A DNA stretch of 64,000 bases from Gammaproteobacteria bacterium (GTDB lineage: Bacteria; Pseudomonadota; Gammaproteobacteria; Pseudomonadales; Pseudohongiellaceae). The stretch lies in NCBI GenBank assembly GCA_018661465.1, contig JABJIC010000028.1:1-64000 (forward strand). Direction: 5' to 3'. The translations under genes and the position numbers were made by a program. The notes below the pieces were generated by a model, which was given only the letters and a program-made list of their open reading frames with translations, ran no database searches and was not told the origin of the DNA. Positions 7,189 through 15,415 of the stretch are shown one piece after another; position 1 is the first letter of the stretch; each line of letters starts with the position of its first letter.

Positions 7189-7748
7189 TCGATTTCTCGT
7201 TGATATGTATGCATCTGTTTTCAGAAGCAATATTAAATAATTACACAGGCATTGGTCGTCATCGATGGGATGAGATCAATAGCGGTGTCTGAAAGTGTTT
7301 CCGGATTTTTTGAAAATCCTTTGCACGGGTGTGCAATCGATCGATAGGGGCTACTCTGAGTGATGCGCTATTCAAGCGAATCTAAACAAGAGAGAAGGTG
7401 AAGATCCGGCGAGGCGACTAGCGCTTAGCTATCAGCGAGTAAGTCTGGTACCGGTAATCTCAAAAGACTGCGATCCAACGCAGTAAGATGACCTTAAAAC
7501 TAAAGATAATGCACCGTCAGTATTGGTGCCTATAGGCTTACCCATCCCTGACGTGGCGGCACTTTAACACAGGTATTCGAGAATATACGATCTATTTACT
7601 GAATAACAAGGGTGCAGATATGCTAACCATATGAAATATAAGATAAATAAATTTTTCCTAATGTCAAAACCTTAAGCTTTATTTAAGGTTCAATTGCTAC
7701 ATTAGCTACCGTGAACACAGGGTATGACCCCATACACGGATTTGAAAA
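7189..7748. other. Long divergent intergenic region with hairpins, no gene recognised
   Basis: These 560 bases lie between the minus-strand helicase and the plus-strand hemolysin-family operon. I find no coding frame with a ribosome site. Potential RNA structures are GGATTTT/AAAATCC (7303-7319) directly followed by TTGCAC/GTGCAA (7321-7336), CTGCG/CGCAG around 7475, and GCACC/GGTGC around 7510-7530. The side near 7668-7739 holds the operator-like repeats of the plus-strand operon. An untranslated leader for the helicase or a small RNA is possible. Confidence 0.5.
7668..7690 (+). promoter_or_regulatory. PmrA/QseB-type operator before the hemolysin-family operon
   Basis: CTTAAG (7671-7676), five bases, TTTAAG (7682-7687): a close match to the tandem PmrA-family box, with TTAAG cores exactly 11 bp apart. 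The surrounding sequence also forms a perfect 8-bp inverted repeat, AACCTTAA/TTAAGGTT (7668-7690). It lies about 60 bp before the start at 7749. The operon it precedes runs toward an OmpR-family regulator, so autoregulation is likely. Confidence 0.6.
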
Positions 7749-8477
7749 ATGTATCTGACTGAAACACAAGCAATGCCGCAGCAACTCTCAAGTAATACTG
7801 ATAGAGCCAGTTTCAAACGGCTTATTCGTCTCACTCCAGAGTTTCAAATTATCGACCAGCATCATAACTATCGTGATGAGGTGCAGAGCTATATTCAGGA
7901 AAAATTTCAGCAAAGTTACGGTGCCGTTGTTAATGAATTTCTAGATTATCTGCTGAGTATGAATTGCCCTGCGGGTTTAAGTGGTGTGGCCGGCATCAGT
8001 ATGGCTGCAGATAAGGTTTTATTTTTAGAACAATATTTCGATGCTCCCGTAGAGGTGGAACTTTCACAGGCATTGGGCAAAAAGGTTGAACGAAGCGCTA
8101 TCGTGGAGATCGGGAATCTAGTAGCGACGACTCGAGGTGCCAGTGTGGCACTTTTTGTGATCCTCGCTTCCACTTTGTACCGAGCCGGGTATGAACACAT
8201 GGTGTTTACTGCTTCCGGTCAGCTAAGTAGTCAATTCAAAAAATTGGGATTCGAAACCAGAGCTATTAAGGCTGCGAACCCTGAGTGTCTCAGTGATAAC
8301 TCACTCTCGGACTGGGGATCTTATTATGACAGTGAGCCTGAGGTTTTAGTGGGCAATCTTCAGGAAGCTATGGAACTAATCTCCAGTCGCAATTTGTTTA
8401 GCGGCTTGCAAGCAGTATTCGCCTCTAGTATCGACGCTCTAGTGGAGAAAATGCCAGGTCGACAGCGGGAGACATAA
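7749..8477 (+). CDS. Thermostable hemolysin family protein (GNAT-like fold)
   Basis: A 242-residue cytoplasmic-looking protein without signal peptide. The core, FQIIDQHHNYRDEVQSYIQEKF near the N-terminus and VEIGNLVATTRGASVALFVILAS at about 115-137, matches the T_hemolysin family named after Vibrio delta-VPH. Family folds belong to the GNAT/autoinducer-synthase clan, and the EIGNL...F...LGF pattern resembles the core of that fold. The name is historical: lysis in heterologous hosts does not establish a secreted toxin, and there is no export signal. It is the first gene of a run with an AMP ligase (2-bp gap), a di-iron oxidase and an SDR. A role as acyl- or aminoacyl-transferring enzyme in small-molecule synthesis is my inference. 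Confidence 0.8.
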   Translation: MYLTETQAMPQQLSSNTDRASFKRLIRLTPEFQIIDQHHNYRDEVQSYIQEKFQQSYGAVVNEFLDYLLSMNCPAGLSGVAGISMAADKVLFLEQYFDAPVEVELSQALGKKVERSAIVEIGNLVATTRGASVALFVILASTLYRAGYEHMVFTASGQLSSQFKKLGFETRAIKAANPECLSDNSLSDWGSYYDSEPEVLVGNLQEAMELISSRNLFSGLQAVFASSIDALVEKMPGRQRET

Positions 8478-8479
8478 TC

Positions 8480-10012
8480 ATGTTGTCCCATGTGGAAAAG
8501 AATTATTCTCCCGGCGCTGTGGTTATTAATGACCTGCAGCAAACTGTAAGTTCTCAGCAAGTTCTATTTTGTTGTCACCGCCTGATTCACCACCTATTAG
8601 AGGCGGGAGTGAAGTCCGTAGGTCTTTGTGCCACCAATAGTATTGACTGGATATTGGTTGATCTAGCCTGTCAGCATGAAGATATTCTCATACTTCCAAT
8701 TCCAACTTTCTTTACTCCTAAACAAATATCCCATGCGCTCATGAGCTGCCAATTGGATGCGGTCATTACCGATGACCTGGGATGTTTATCATCTCTGTGT
8801 GACATTCGTTATGAACATCTGGGAACACTTGCCGGTACTGATTTGGAGTTAGTTAAATTTCCGAAGAATTTGTCGGACCCTAAACCGAATTCCTTACCGG
8901 AGCAGGGTCGCAAGAATGCAGTACCTGATGGAACTGGCAAGATAACTTTTACGTCGGGATCCACTGGTCAACCCAAAGGGGTGTGTTTACATCACGGGCA
9001 ACTTCTGCAGCAAGCAGAAGCCTTGGCACAGTCAGTTAATATCGAGGCTCCTCGCCACCTATGTCTGCTTCCTCTCAGCACTCTTCTGGAAAATGTTGCA
9101 GGAAACTATGGACCAATATTATCGGGTGGGGAAATCATTGTTCCTCATCCTGAATCCATGGGCTTCTCTGGCAGCGCCTTGCTCGAGCCTGAACAAATGC
9201 TAAGCGCTATCTCGTCAGTGAGGCCGGACTCATTAATTCTGGTACCTCAATTGCTATTGCTGATAGTCGCGGCGATTAGAAAGGGTTGGCAGTGCCCCCA
9301 ATCGCTAAAATTCATCGCCGTTGGTGGTGGCAAGGTCTCTAAAGAACTGATCATCGAATCTCAAAATTTGGGGCTCCCTGTATATGAAGGTTACGGATTG
9401 TCCGAATGCTGTTCGGTGGTAAGTCTCAATACTCCCAAAGCAAATTCCGCCGGCAGCTGTGGTTTGCCTTTGTCTCATATTGAACTTCAATTTGAAGAGG
9501 GTGAAGTGCTGGTATCCGGAAACTCCATGCTGGGTTATGCCAATGAACCCGATAGCTGGAATCCGGAATTTATTTCCACAGGAGATTTGGGCTTTCAGGA
9601 TGAACAAGGATTTCTCCATATAACGGGTCGGAAGAAGAATCTGCTTATCTCAAGTCTCGGACGCAATATTTCGCCTGAGTGGGTTGAGAGCGAGTTGCTT
9701 TCCGGCCCGGTGTTGGCGGAGGTGGTGGTAGTCGGTGATGACAGACCCTACTGTTCAGCTTTAGTCCTGCCGCGCAGTGACCAGCTTAGCGATGAAGAAC
9801 TACAAAGCTGGGTAAGTCTGGTAAACGCAAAGCTTCCAGATTATGCGCGGGTTAATCAATGGCATCGAATGAGCGCTTCTCTGGCGGAACGCGGAGGCCT
9901 GCTAACCGAAAACGGTAGACCAAAGCGAGAAAATATTAACTCAGCATATGCGGAAGCAATAGATGCTATGTATGCCGCTGAATTCTTATCCCCAGAATTA
10001 GTCCCGGCATGA
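8480..10012 (+). CDS. AMP-binding acyl-CoA/acyl-ACP ligase-like enzyme
   Basis: A 510-residue member of the ANL superfamily of adenylating enzymes. Motifs in order: P-loop FTSGSTGQPKG (about 157-167), GYGLSECC (about 300), STGDLG (about 364), hinge GRKKNLLISSLGRNISP (about 380-396) and the catalytic C-terminal lysine in NGRPKRENI (about 477-485). It activates a carboxylic acid, probably a fatty acid, as acyl-AMP and then as a thioester. The substrate is not readable. The N-terminal third is short and divergent compared with canonical long-chain ligases. The ATG comes two bases after the stop of the hemolysin-family gene, so the two are translationally coupled. It is likely the activating step of the operon's pathway. 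Confidence 0.88.
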   Translation: MLSHVEKNYSPGAVVINDLQQTVSSQQVLFCCHRLIHHLLEAGVKSVGLCATNSIDWILVDLACQHEDILILPIPTFFTPKQISHALMSCQLDAVITDDLGCLSSLCDIRYEHLGTLAGTDLELVKFPKNLSDPKPNSLPEQGRKNAVPDGTGKITFTSGSTGQPKGVCLHHGQLLQQAEALAQSVNIEAPRHLCLLPLSTLLENVAGNYGPILSGGEIIVPHPESMGFSGSALLEPEQMLSAISSVRPDSLILVPQLLLLIVAAIRKGWQCPQSLKFIAVGGGKVSKELIIESQNLGLPVYEGYGLSECCSVVSLNTPKANSAGSCGLPLSHIELQFEEGEVLVSGNSMLGYANEPDSWNPEFISTGDLGFQDEQGFLHITGRKKNLLISSLGRNISPEWVESELLSGPVLAEVVVVGDDRPYCSALVLPRSDQLSDEELQSWVSLVNAKLPDYARVNQWHRMSASLAERGGLLTENGRPKRENINSAYAEAIDAMYAAEFLSPELVPA

Positions 10013-10049
10013 ACTACAAACAGATGATAATTAATAGATAGGTGATGAC

Positions 10050-10730
10050 ATGACATTTTTTGAAACCCTGGTTAATGAAACAGAACAAGCTAGAAGCGGA
10101 TTGCTTTCAGCACCGATAATTGAGCGCTGTCTGAGCAAGGATGTTTCCATAGATGATTACGTTGGATTCCTGGTTCAAGCTTATCACCACGTCAAGCACA
10201 CGGTTCCTTTGCTAATGGCCGTGGGCTCTCGTCTCCCGGATGACAAAGAATGGTTAAGAGAAGCTGTTGCTGAATATATCGAAGAAGAAATCGGGCATCA
10301 GGAATGGATATTGAACGACATCGAAAATTGCGGCTACGACAAGGAATGGGTAAGAAATTCACGGCCTCATCCAGCTACCGAATTAATGGTGGCTTATGCA
10401 TACGATACTATTCAGCGCATCGATCCTATGGGCTTCTTCGGCATGGTGTATGTACTAGAAGGAACCAGCGTCAATCTAGCCGATCAGGTGGCTGATGCTG
10501 TCAGGGGCGCGATAGGTCTGCCTAAAAAAGCTTTCAGTTATCTCTATTCCCATGGATCTCTCGATCAGGATCATGTGAAGTTTTTTGAACAGTTGATGGA
10601 TCGTATTGATGATGAGGGGGACCAGAAACAAATTGTCCACAGTTGCAAGATGTTCTATCAATTATATGGCGACATATTCAGGTCTCTCAGTTCCGGTCAT
10701 GGTGTTCCAAAGCTTTCTAAGGCAGCTTGA
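10050..10730 (+). CDS. Haem-oxygenase-like di-iron oxidase (iron-containing redox enzyme, TenA-like fold)
   Basis: A 226-residue all-helical protein. Candidate metal ligands appear in the order expected for haem-oxygenase-like di-metal oxidases: H46/H47 in QAYHHVKH, E80 and H83 in EEEIGHQEW, E137 in LEGTS, and H168, D172 and H175 in SHGSLDQDHVKF. Relatives include UndA (fatty acid to terminal alkene), CADD, BesC and SznF, all O2-using Fe enzymes acting on fatty or amino acids. It lacks the cysteine used by TenA thiaminases. RBS AGGTGAT precedes the ATG. It sits between an acyl-activating ligase and an SDR, which points to oxidative tailoring of an activated acyl or amino substrate. The reaction itself is unknown. 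Confidence 0.83.
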   Translation: MTFFETLVNETEQARSGLLSAPIIERCLSKDVSIDDYVGFLVQAYHHVKHTVPLLMAVGSRLPDDKEWLREAVAEYIEEEIGHQEWILNDIENCGYDKEWVRNSRPHPATELMVAYAYDTIQRIDPMGFFGMVYVLEGTSVNLADQVADAVRGAIGLPKKAFSYLYSHGSLDQDHVKFFEQLMDRIDDEGDQKQIVHSCKMFYQLYGDIFRSLSSGHGVPKLSKAA

Positions 10731-10732
10731 AC

Positions 10733-11518
10733 ATGGATATTCGCGATAAAACTATTCTGGTAACAGGGTCGACAGGCGGCATAGGTAGCTTGTTATGCAA
10801 AATCCTGCAGGAGCGTGGGGCTAAGCTAGTGCTCACTTGTTATAGCCAAGAATTACTCGATGAGTTGAAAGCCGAACTCGGAGGCGAGCCTGTTATCGTG
10901 CCGGCTGATATCAGTAGTAGTGAGGGCCGGCAGGAAATTGTCTCAGCTTGTAACAAAAATGGTGGCATTGATGGGGTGGTGAATCTCGCAGGAATACTGG
11001 AGTTCAAGCTTTTCGAAAATCAAACGCTGGGTATGATTGAAAAGATTCTCAGTATTAATCTGATAGCAACGATGTTGCTCTGCCACGAGCTTATTCCCAT
11101 TCTCAAGGAGAAGCCGGAATCGGCACTGCTCAATGTCGGCTCCATTTTTGCCAGTATAGGTCACCCTGGGTTTACCGCTTATTGTGCTAGCAAGGCGGGA
11201 GTTAAATGCTTCACCGAGGCACTTTCCCGGGAACTGGCAGACACTTCTATTCAAGTGAGCTACATCGCTCCCCGAGCAACCAGCACCAGTCTTAACTCGG
11301 ATGTTGTGAATGATTTAAACAATGCTCTGGGCAATAAATCTGATAGCCCTGCCTATGTTGCAAATGAAATTTCGGATCTATTAGAGAGCCATCGCAGTAT
11401 CAAGTATTTGGGCTGGCCGGAAAAATTGTTCGTTCGTGTAAATGCCCTTTTTCCTGGAATTGTGCGCGGTGCGCTAGTGAAAAACCTTGGTGTTATTAAA
11501 CGCTTTGCTAATCAGTAA
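10733..11518 (+). CDS. Short-chain dehydrogenase/reductase
   Basis: 261 residues from the ATG at 10733; a TTG two codons earlier overlaps the previous stop and is less likely. NAD(P)-binding TGSTGGIG lies near the N-terminus, followed by NLAGI, the catalytic serine in NVGSIFASIG and YCASK (Y/K pair). The C-terminal part is that of a classical SDR. It reduces a keto group or oxidises an alcohol with NAD(P)H. It overlaps the oxidase gene's end within a few bases, so it is co-translated. By position it is the fourth enzyme of the unassigned pathway. Cofactor preference was not assigned. Confidence 0.9.
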   Translation: MDIRDKTILVTGSTGGIGSLLCKILQERGAKLVLTCYSQELLDELKAELGGEPVIVPADISSSEGRQEIVSACNKNGGIDGVVNLAGILEFKLFENQTLGMIEKILSINLIATMLLCHELIPILKEKPESALLNVGSIFASIGHPGFTAYCASKAGVKCFTEALSRELADTSIQVSYIAPRATSTSLNSDVVNDLNNALGNKSDSPAYVANEISDLLESHRSIKYLGWPEKLFVRVNALFPGIVRGALVKNLGVIKRFANQ

Positions 11519-11552
11519 ATAAATAAATAGACAAATCAATAGGTGAATTATT

Positions 11553-12197
11553 ATGTATACAGGAATATTTCGAAGAATATGTGCGGTTGCGATCGTAGTA
11601 TTGTCGAGCAACCTCGTATTAGCCGATGAAAATAGTGACGTAGAACAACTACAGTCCCGTTGGGCTGAGGCAAACTATCAGCTTGATGGTGATGCTCAAG
11701 AAGCAGCATTCGAAGGTTTGATAGCCGAAGCTGAAAGAGTCGCTGATACCCATAGGGTCAGTGCCCCCGCATGGATTTGGAGTGGTATAATCAAGTCCTC
11801 TTTTGCTGGTGTCAAAGGTGGACTTGGCGCTCTAGGTCTTGCCAAGGATGCAAAAAAAGACCTTGAGAAGGCTATGGATGTTGACGCTGATGCTCTCGAT
11901 GGTTCAGCATACGCTACGCTCGGAACTCTATATTATAGCGTGCCAGGATGGCCCGTTGGATTTGGTGATGACGATAAAGCAGAGGAACTTTTGCTACGGG
12001 CCCTGGCTCTAAACTCCAACTCAATTGATAACAACTATTTCTATGCAACGTTTCTGGTGGATCAGAAGCGTTATGATGAAGCGAGAAATCATCTGCAAAA
12101 GGCACAGCAGGCACCGGCAAGACCGGACCGTCCGATAGCTGATGCAGGACGCCAACAAGAAATCATCGTAGCCTTGGGGGATATCCAAGGTAAGTAG
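11553..12197 (+). CDS. Periplasmic TPR-like protein of the operon
   Basis: A 214-residue protein with a signal peptide (about 1-24, ending LVLA/DENS). The mature part is helical with TPR-like repeats, the clearest being SIDNNYFYATFLVDQKRYDEARNHLQKAQQ. A glycine-rich segment GVKGGLGALGLAKDAKKDLEKAM sits in the middle and resembles the TatT-like component of TRAP-type systems. It probably scaffolds or binds a ligand in the periplasm. RBS TAGGTGAA precedes the start. Being between the enzymes and the two-component system, it may link product export or sensing to the pathway; that is inference. No enzymatic motif is seen. Confidence 0.72.
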   Translation: MYTGIFRRICAVAIVVLSSNLVLADENSDVEQLQSRWAEANYQLDGDAQEAAFEGLIAEAERVADTHRVSAPAWIWSGIIKSSFAGVKGGLGALGLAKDAKKDLEKAMDVDADALDGSAYATLGTLYYSVPGWPVGFGDDDKAEELLLRALALNSNSIDNNYFYATFLVDQKRYDEARNHLQKAQQAPARPDRPIADAGRQQEIIVALGDIQGK

Positions 12198-12220
12198 ACA
12201 AATAGTAAGAAAAGGATGTT

Positions 12221-12880
12221 ATGCAAATATTACTGGTTGAGGACGATCGCCCGCTAGCGGCGAGCCTGCAGAAAGCACTGGTCAAGTCCGGGTATGCTAT
12301 CAATCATGTAGAAACAGGAAAGGCGGCACTACACACGCTGCAAGTGGAGAAGCCAGATATCCTGGTTCTGGATATTGGTTTGCCTGATACCGATGGCATC
12401 TCAATCTTAAAGGCCTTGAGAAAGACTGATAAAGAATTACCGGTCTTATTACTGACGGCAAGAGATAGCGTCGAAGATAAGGTTCAGGGGCTAGATAGTG
12501 GCGCCGATGATTATCTGGCTAAGCCATTTGAAGTGACTGAATTGTTGGCTCGTCTCCGCGTATTGGAAAGAAGGCTTGGCACGGTGAAGACCTCAGCTAT
12601 AAAAATTGGCGGAGTAAATCTTGATACCGTGGACCACGTGGTCACTCTGGAAGGTAAGGATCTAGAGCTTTCCCGAAAAGAATACATGCTGCTGAAGAGT
12701 TTGATGGAAAATGCAGGTCGGGTTCAGACCCGAAGCACTCTCGAGAATAGACTCTATAGCTGGGGCGAAGAGGTGGCTAGTAACGCTCTTGAAGTGCATA
12801 TTCATCATCTTCGTAAAAAACTGGGTAACGAGTTCATCAAGACCATTCGCGGAGTTGGTTACAAGGTGAGCGCTCAATGA
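12221..12880 (+). CDS. OmpR-family response regulator (PmrA/QseB-like)
   Basis: 219 residues. Receiver domain (1-115) with acidic pocket E7/D8/D9, phospho-acceptor D51 in LVLDIGLPDTDG, T79 in LLLTARD and K101 in YLAKPFE. The winged-helix DNA-binding domain (about 125-218) ends VHIHHLRKKLGNEFIKTIRGVGYKV. The sequence is closest in style to the PmrA/QseB/BasR branch. That agrees with PmrA-type boxes upstream of 7749, 16381 and 4301 in this window. It is cotranscribed with the histidine kinase 26 bp downstream and probably with the biosynthetic genes upstream. Confidence 0.93.
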   Translation: MQILLVEDDRPLAASLQKALVKSGYAINHVETGKAALHTLQVEKPDILVLDIGLPDTDGISILKALRKTDKELPVLLLTARDSVEDKVQGLDSGADDYLAKPFEVTELLARLRVLERRLGTVKTSAIKIGGVNLDTVDHVVTLEGKDLELSRKEYMLLKSLMENAGRVQTRSTLENRLYSWGEEVASNALEVHIHHLRKKLGNEFIKTIRGVGYKVSAQ

Positions 12881-12906
12881 ACCCGGTTCAATAGCGGAGC
12901 CTGCTC

Positions 12907-14217
12907 TTGCGTTCAATACGACTATTTCTGGTTGCTAGTATTCTTGCTACTTTGACTCTGTTCAATTTTGTTGCAGCGTTGCAGGGTTACCAATCCAGTA
13001 TGGAGGAGGCCGAGGCGTTATTTGATCGACAGTTAGAAGATTTGGCTGCCATCGTTTTGAACATAGATGTGAGCGGGGAGGTCGAAGGAATTTCTCTCGG
13101 CAATGGCATTCTCTTTCAAATATGGCAGTCATCAGAATTGCTGGCAGCTTCGTCAGGATCGCCGGCAGAGTCGATTTTAGAGTTTGAAGAAGGTTTCAGT
13201 TTTGTAAATTTTGATAGCTACCGCTGGAGAGGCTTTACTCAATTTAACCCAAGTTCACAGCGCTGGGTGATGGTGGTAGAAAGGACTGATCTTCGATTTA
13301 TACTAGCGGAGAATGTAGTTCTGGAATCGGTGCTACCAATTCTTCTCGGTATACCGCTGGTGGGATTGCTGATCTGGAGCATTGTTAGCCTGGGTTTAAG
13401 GCCGCTGGACAAGCTTTCGACAGAACTTAAAAAGAAGCAAGCCCATGATCTGTCACCGGTAGTCTACGAGAATTCTGCTCGGGAATTGGAGCAGGTGATT
13501 CAGTCTACTAATAGTTTTATTTTGCGTTTGGATGAAGTTCTGGAAAGGGAAAAACGATTCTCTGCCGATGCTGCCCATGAACTTAGAACTCCGATTAGTG
13601 CCCTGAAAATTCAGTTGCATAATTTGGGCGAAGAAATCGGCTCTGATCATGAGTCATTTCAGCAATTACAGAGCGGTGTTGAAAGAATGCAGCATTTGAT
13701 AGAGCAGCTGCTGTCACTTTATCGCACGACGCCGGAGAAATTCGCTCAGAACTGCCACCAGGTAGACCTGTATCAGTTGGTGCAGGAGCAGATAGCTCAA
13801 TTGTATTCCAGTTTCGAAAACAGGAATCAGATTTTGGAGTTAAGCGGCGACGAAGCATTAATCGAAGGCGATGATTTTGCCTTGCAGACTCTAGTCTCAA
13901 ATTTATTGAGCAATGCCAATAAATACACTCCCGAAGGAGGAAAAATATTGGTGAGTGTCTGCGAAATAGATTCAGACATAGTGCTCAGTGTGGAAGATAG
14001 CGGACCGGGCATAGCAGAAGAAGACAGGCTTCGAATATTTGACAGATTTTATCGATCCGATTTAGGAGGCAACAGCAATCGCGAAATGCCCGGATGCGGT
14101 TTGGGGCTGACTATTGTTGCGCATATTGCTGAGTTACATCAGGCTCGTGTGGTCGTAGAGGGTTCAAACTTTGAGAGTGGAAGTGCTTTTAGAGTTAAAT
14201 TTAGAAAGAAGAAATAA
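12907..14217 (+). CDS. Membrane sensor histidine kinase
   Basis: 436 residues from a TTG start. TM1 (about 5-25), a periplasmic sensor of about 110 residues, and TM2 (about 145-165) lead into a HAMP-like linker. The HisKA domain has H224 in FSADAAHELRTP. The HATPase_c domain has N box LVSNLLSNANKYTPEGG, G1 DSGPGI, and F/G2 boxes IFDRFYRSDLGG and GCGLGLTIV. It is the QseC/PmrB type of kinase and phosphorylates the neighbouring regulator. The periplasmic part has no obvious acidic iron-binding ExxE cluster that would fix the signal. Metal, lipid or envelope stress are all possible, and the metal genes downstream favour metal. Confidence 0.92.
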   Translation: MRSIRLFLVASILATLTLFNFVAALQGYQSSMEEAEALFDRQLEDLAAIVLNIDVSGEVEGISLGNGILFQIWQSSELLAASSGSPAESILEFEEGFSFVNFDSYRWRGFTQFNPSSQRWVMVVERTDLRFILAENVVLESVLPILLGIPLVGLLIWSIVSLGLRPLDKLSTELKKKQAHDLSPVVYENSARELEQVIQSTNSFILRLDEVLEREKRFSADAAHELRTPISALKIQLHNLGEEIGSDHESFQQLQSGVERMQHLIEQLLSLYRTTPEKFAQNCHQVDLYQLVQEQIAQLYSSFENRNQILELSGDEALIEGDDFALQTLVSNLLSNANKYTPEGGKILVSVCEIDSDIVLSVEDSGPGIAEEDRLRIFDRFYRSDLGGNSNREMPGCGLGLTIVAHIAELHQARVVVEGSNFESGSAFRVKFRKKK

Positions 14218-14218
14218 G

Positions 14219-14554
14219 ATGAAAAATTATATTGCCACAATATTAATGTCCCTAAGCCTGCTGTTTGTTAGCTCTTTAGCCAGTGCTGCAGCTGTGGAGA
14301 TAGAGTTAGTGATTAAGGACCATCTATTCTTTCCTGCTGAAGTGGAAGTGCCGGCTGGTCAAAAAGTGAAGCTACGAATCATTAATCAGGATCCGACGCC
14401 GGAAGAGTTCGAAAGTTACGAGCTTAACCGGGAAAAGGTAATTGCAGGAAACCGGCAAACAGTAATATTTATTGGTCCTCTGAGTCCGGGTGAATATCCA
14501 TTCTTCGGGGAGTTTTATCCCAAGACAGCGCAAGGGAAGGTGATAGCCAAATAG
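14219..14554 (+). CDS. Periplasmic cupredoxin-domain protein (EfeO/P19-type partner of an iron permease)
   Basis: 111 residues from the ATG immediately after the kinase stop. Signal peptide (about 1-22, ASA/AA), then a cupredoxin-like beta-sandwich (IELVIKDHLFFPAEVEVPAGQKVKLRI ... PGEYPFFGEFYPKTAQGKVIAK). Typical type-1 copper ligands (Cys-His-His-Met) are largely absent, and only an early His is visible. It therefore resembles the cupredoxin_1 domains that accompany FTR1-type iron permeases rather than electron-transfer azurins. It lies 23 bp before the permease gene. A role in delivering or oxidising iron for the permease is inferred from this pairing. Confidence 0.8.
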   Translation: MKNYIATILMSLSLLFVSSLASAAAVEIELVIKDHLFFPAEVEVPAGQKVKLRIINQDPTPEEFESYELNREKVIAGNRQTVIFIGPLSPGEYPFFGEFYPKTAQGKVIAK

Positions 14555-14577
14555 CTATTTCTATTTGGCGCTAAGCT

Positions 14578-15408
14578 ATGTTCATTAACTCCGTCATCTT
14601 ACTCCTTCAAGAAATTCTCGAAGCTGCATTGTTGATCAGTGTTTTGCTGGTCATCACAAATTTGTTTCATGATATCTGGGGTCGCTCATTTGTTCTGCGC
14701 AAGACCTGGATTTTCTATGCCTTGATTCTTGGTTGCGCGGGAGCTTGGCTGTACGCGTTAGTTACGCCTACTGTGTCGGAGTGGTTTGATTACGTGGGGC
14801 AGGAAGTGGTGAATTCCTTGATTCATCTAGTTAGCTTAGGGTTTTTGATCTTGCTAAGTTGGGTCGCTCCATCAAATTATTTTTCAGACAAAACTTCACA
14901 AAGAGCGCAGTTGGTTATTGCGTCGATGGTGGTGATTGTATTATTGGCTTTGGTGCGGGAAGGTTCAGAGATTTTGTTGTACCTTGGCGGAGTTACCAGC
15001 CAAAGTGAGAATGTTGTTCCTGTGCTAAGTGGGGCGGTAATCGGGGCAGGTATTGGTCTTAGTTGCGGTGTGATTCTTTATTACGGCCTCACCAGTCTTA
15101 GTCATACCTGGGCTTTCAGGGTGTGTCTGCTGCTTCTGGCATTTGTCTGCGGTAACATAGCTTCACAGATAGTGATGCTATTAACCCAAGCGGACTGGTT
15201 ACCCTACACAGCTATAGCTTGGGACACGGCAGGCTTATTGCCGGAAAACTCAATCACAGGTCGCCTTTTGTATGCATTAATTGGATATGAAGCCACACCA
15301 TCTATACTTCAGGCTGTTTGCTATGGGCTTGCTATGCTGATAATTATATTTGGTCCGCTATTTCGGCTGGCTTGGCCTGGAATCCTTGCAAAAAATGTGG
15401 AGCAGTAA
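14578..15408 (+). CDS. FTR1-family iron permease
   Basis: 276 residues with about seven transmembrane helices. The FTR1 signature is REGLE in helices 1 and 4. Here helix 4 has REGSE (ALVREGSEILLYLGG) and helix 1 has the variant QEILE (LLLQEILEAALLIS), where Gln replaces Arg. Such proteins move ferric iron across the inner membrane, usually with a ferroxidase or cupredoxin partner, here the gene just upstream. The altered first motif may mean different metal preference. It is followed without gap by an outer-membrane-like protein. Location after a two-component system and before metal efflux genes suggests one metal-homeostasis block. Confidence 0.85.
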   Translation: MFINSVILLLQEILEAALLISVLLVITNLFHDIWGRSFVLRKTWIFYALILGCAGAWLYALVTPTVSEWFDYVGQEVVNSLIHLVSLGFLILLSWVAPSNYFSDKTSQRAQLVIASMVVIVLLALVREGSEILLYLGGVTSQSENVVPVLSGAVIGAGIGLSCGVILYYGLTSLSHTWAFRVCLLLLAFVCGNIASQIVMLLTQADWLPYTAIAWDTAGLLPENSITGRLLYALIGYEATPSILQAVCYGLAMLIIIFGPLFRLAWPGILAKNVEQ

Positions 15409-15415
15409 GCTAGCA

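Noticed and set aside
7303-7336. Tandem hairpins as a terminator of the helicase gene or of an upstream unit
   Set aside because: They lie upstream of both flanking genes and no T-run follows.
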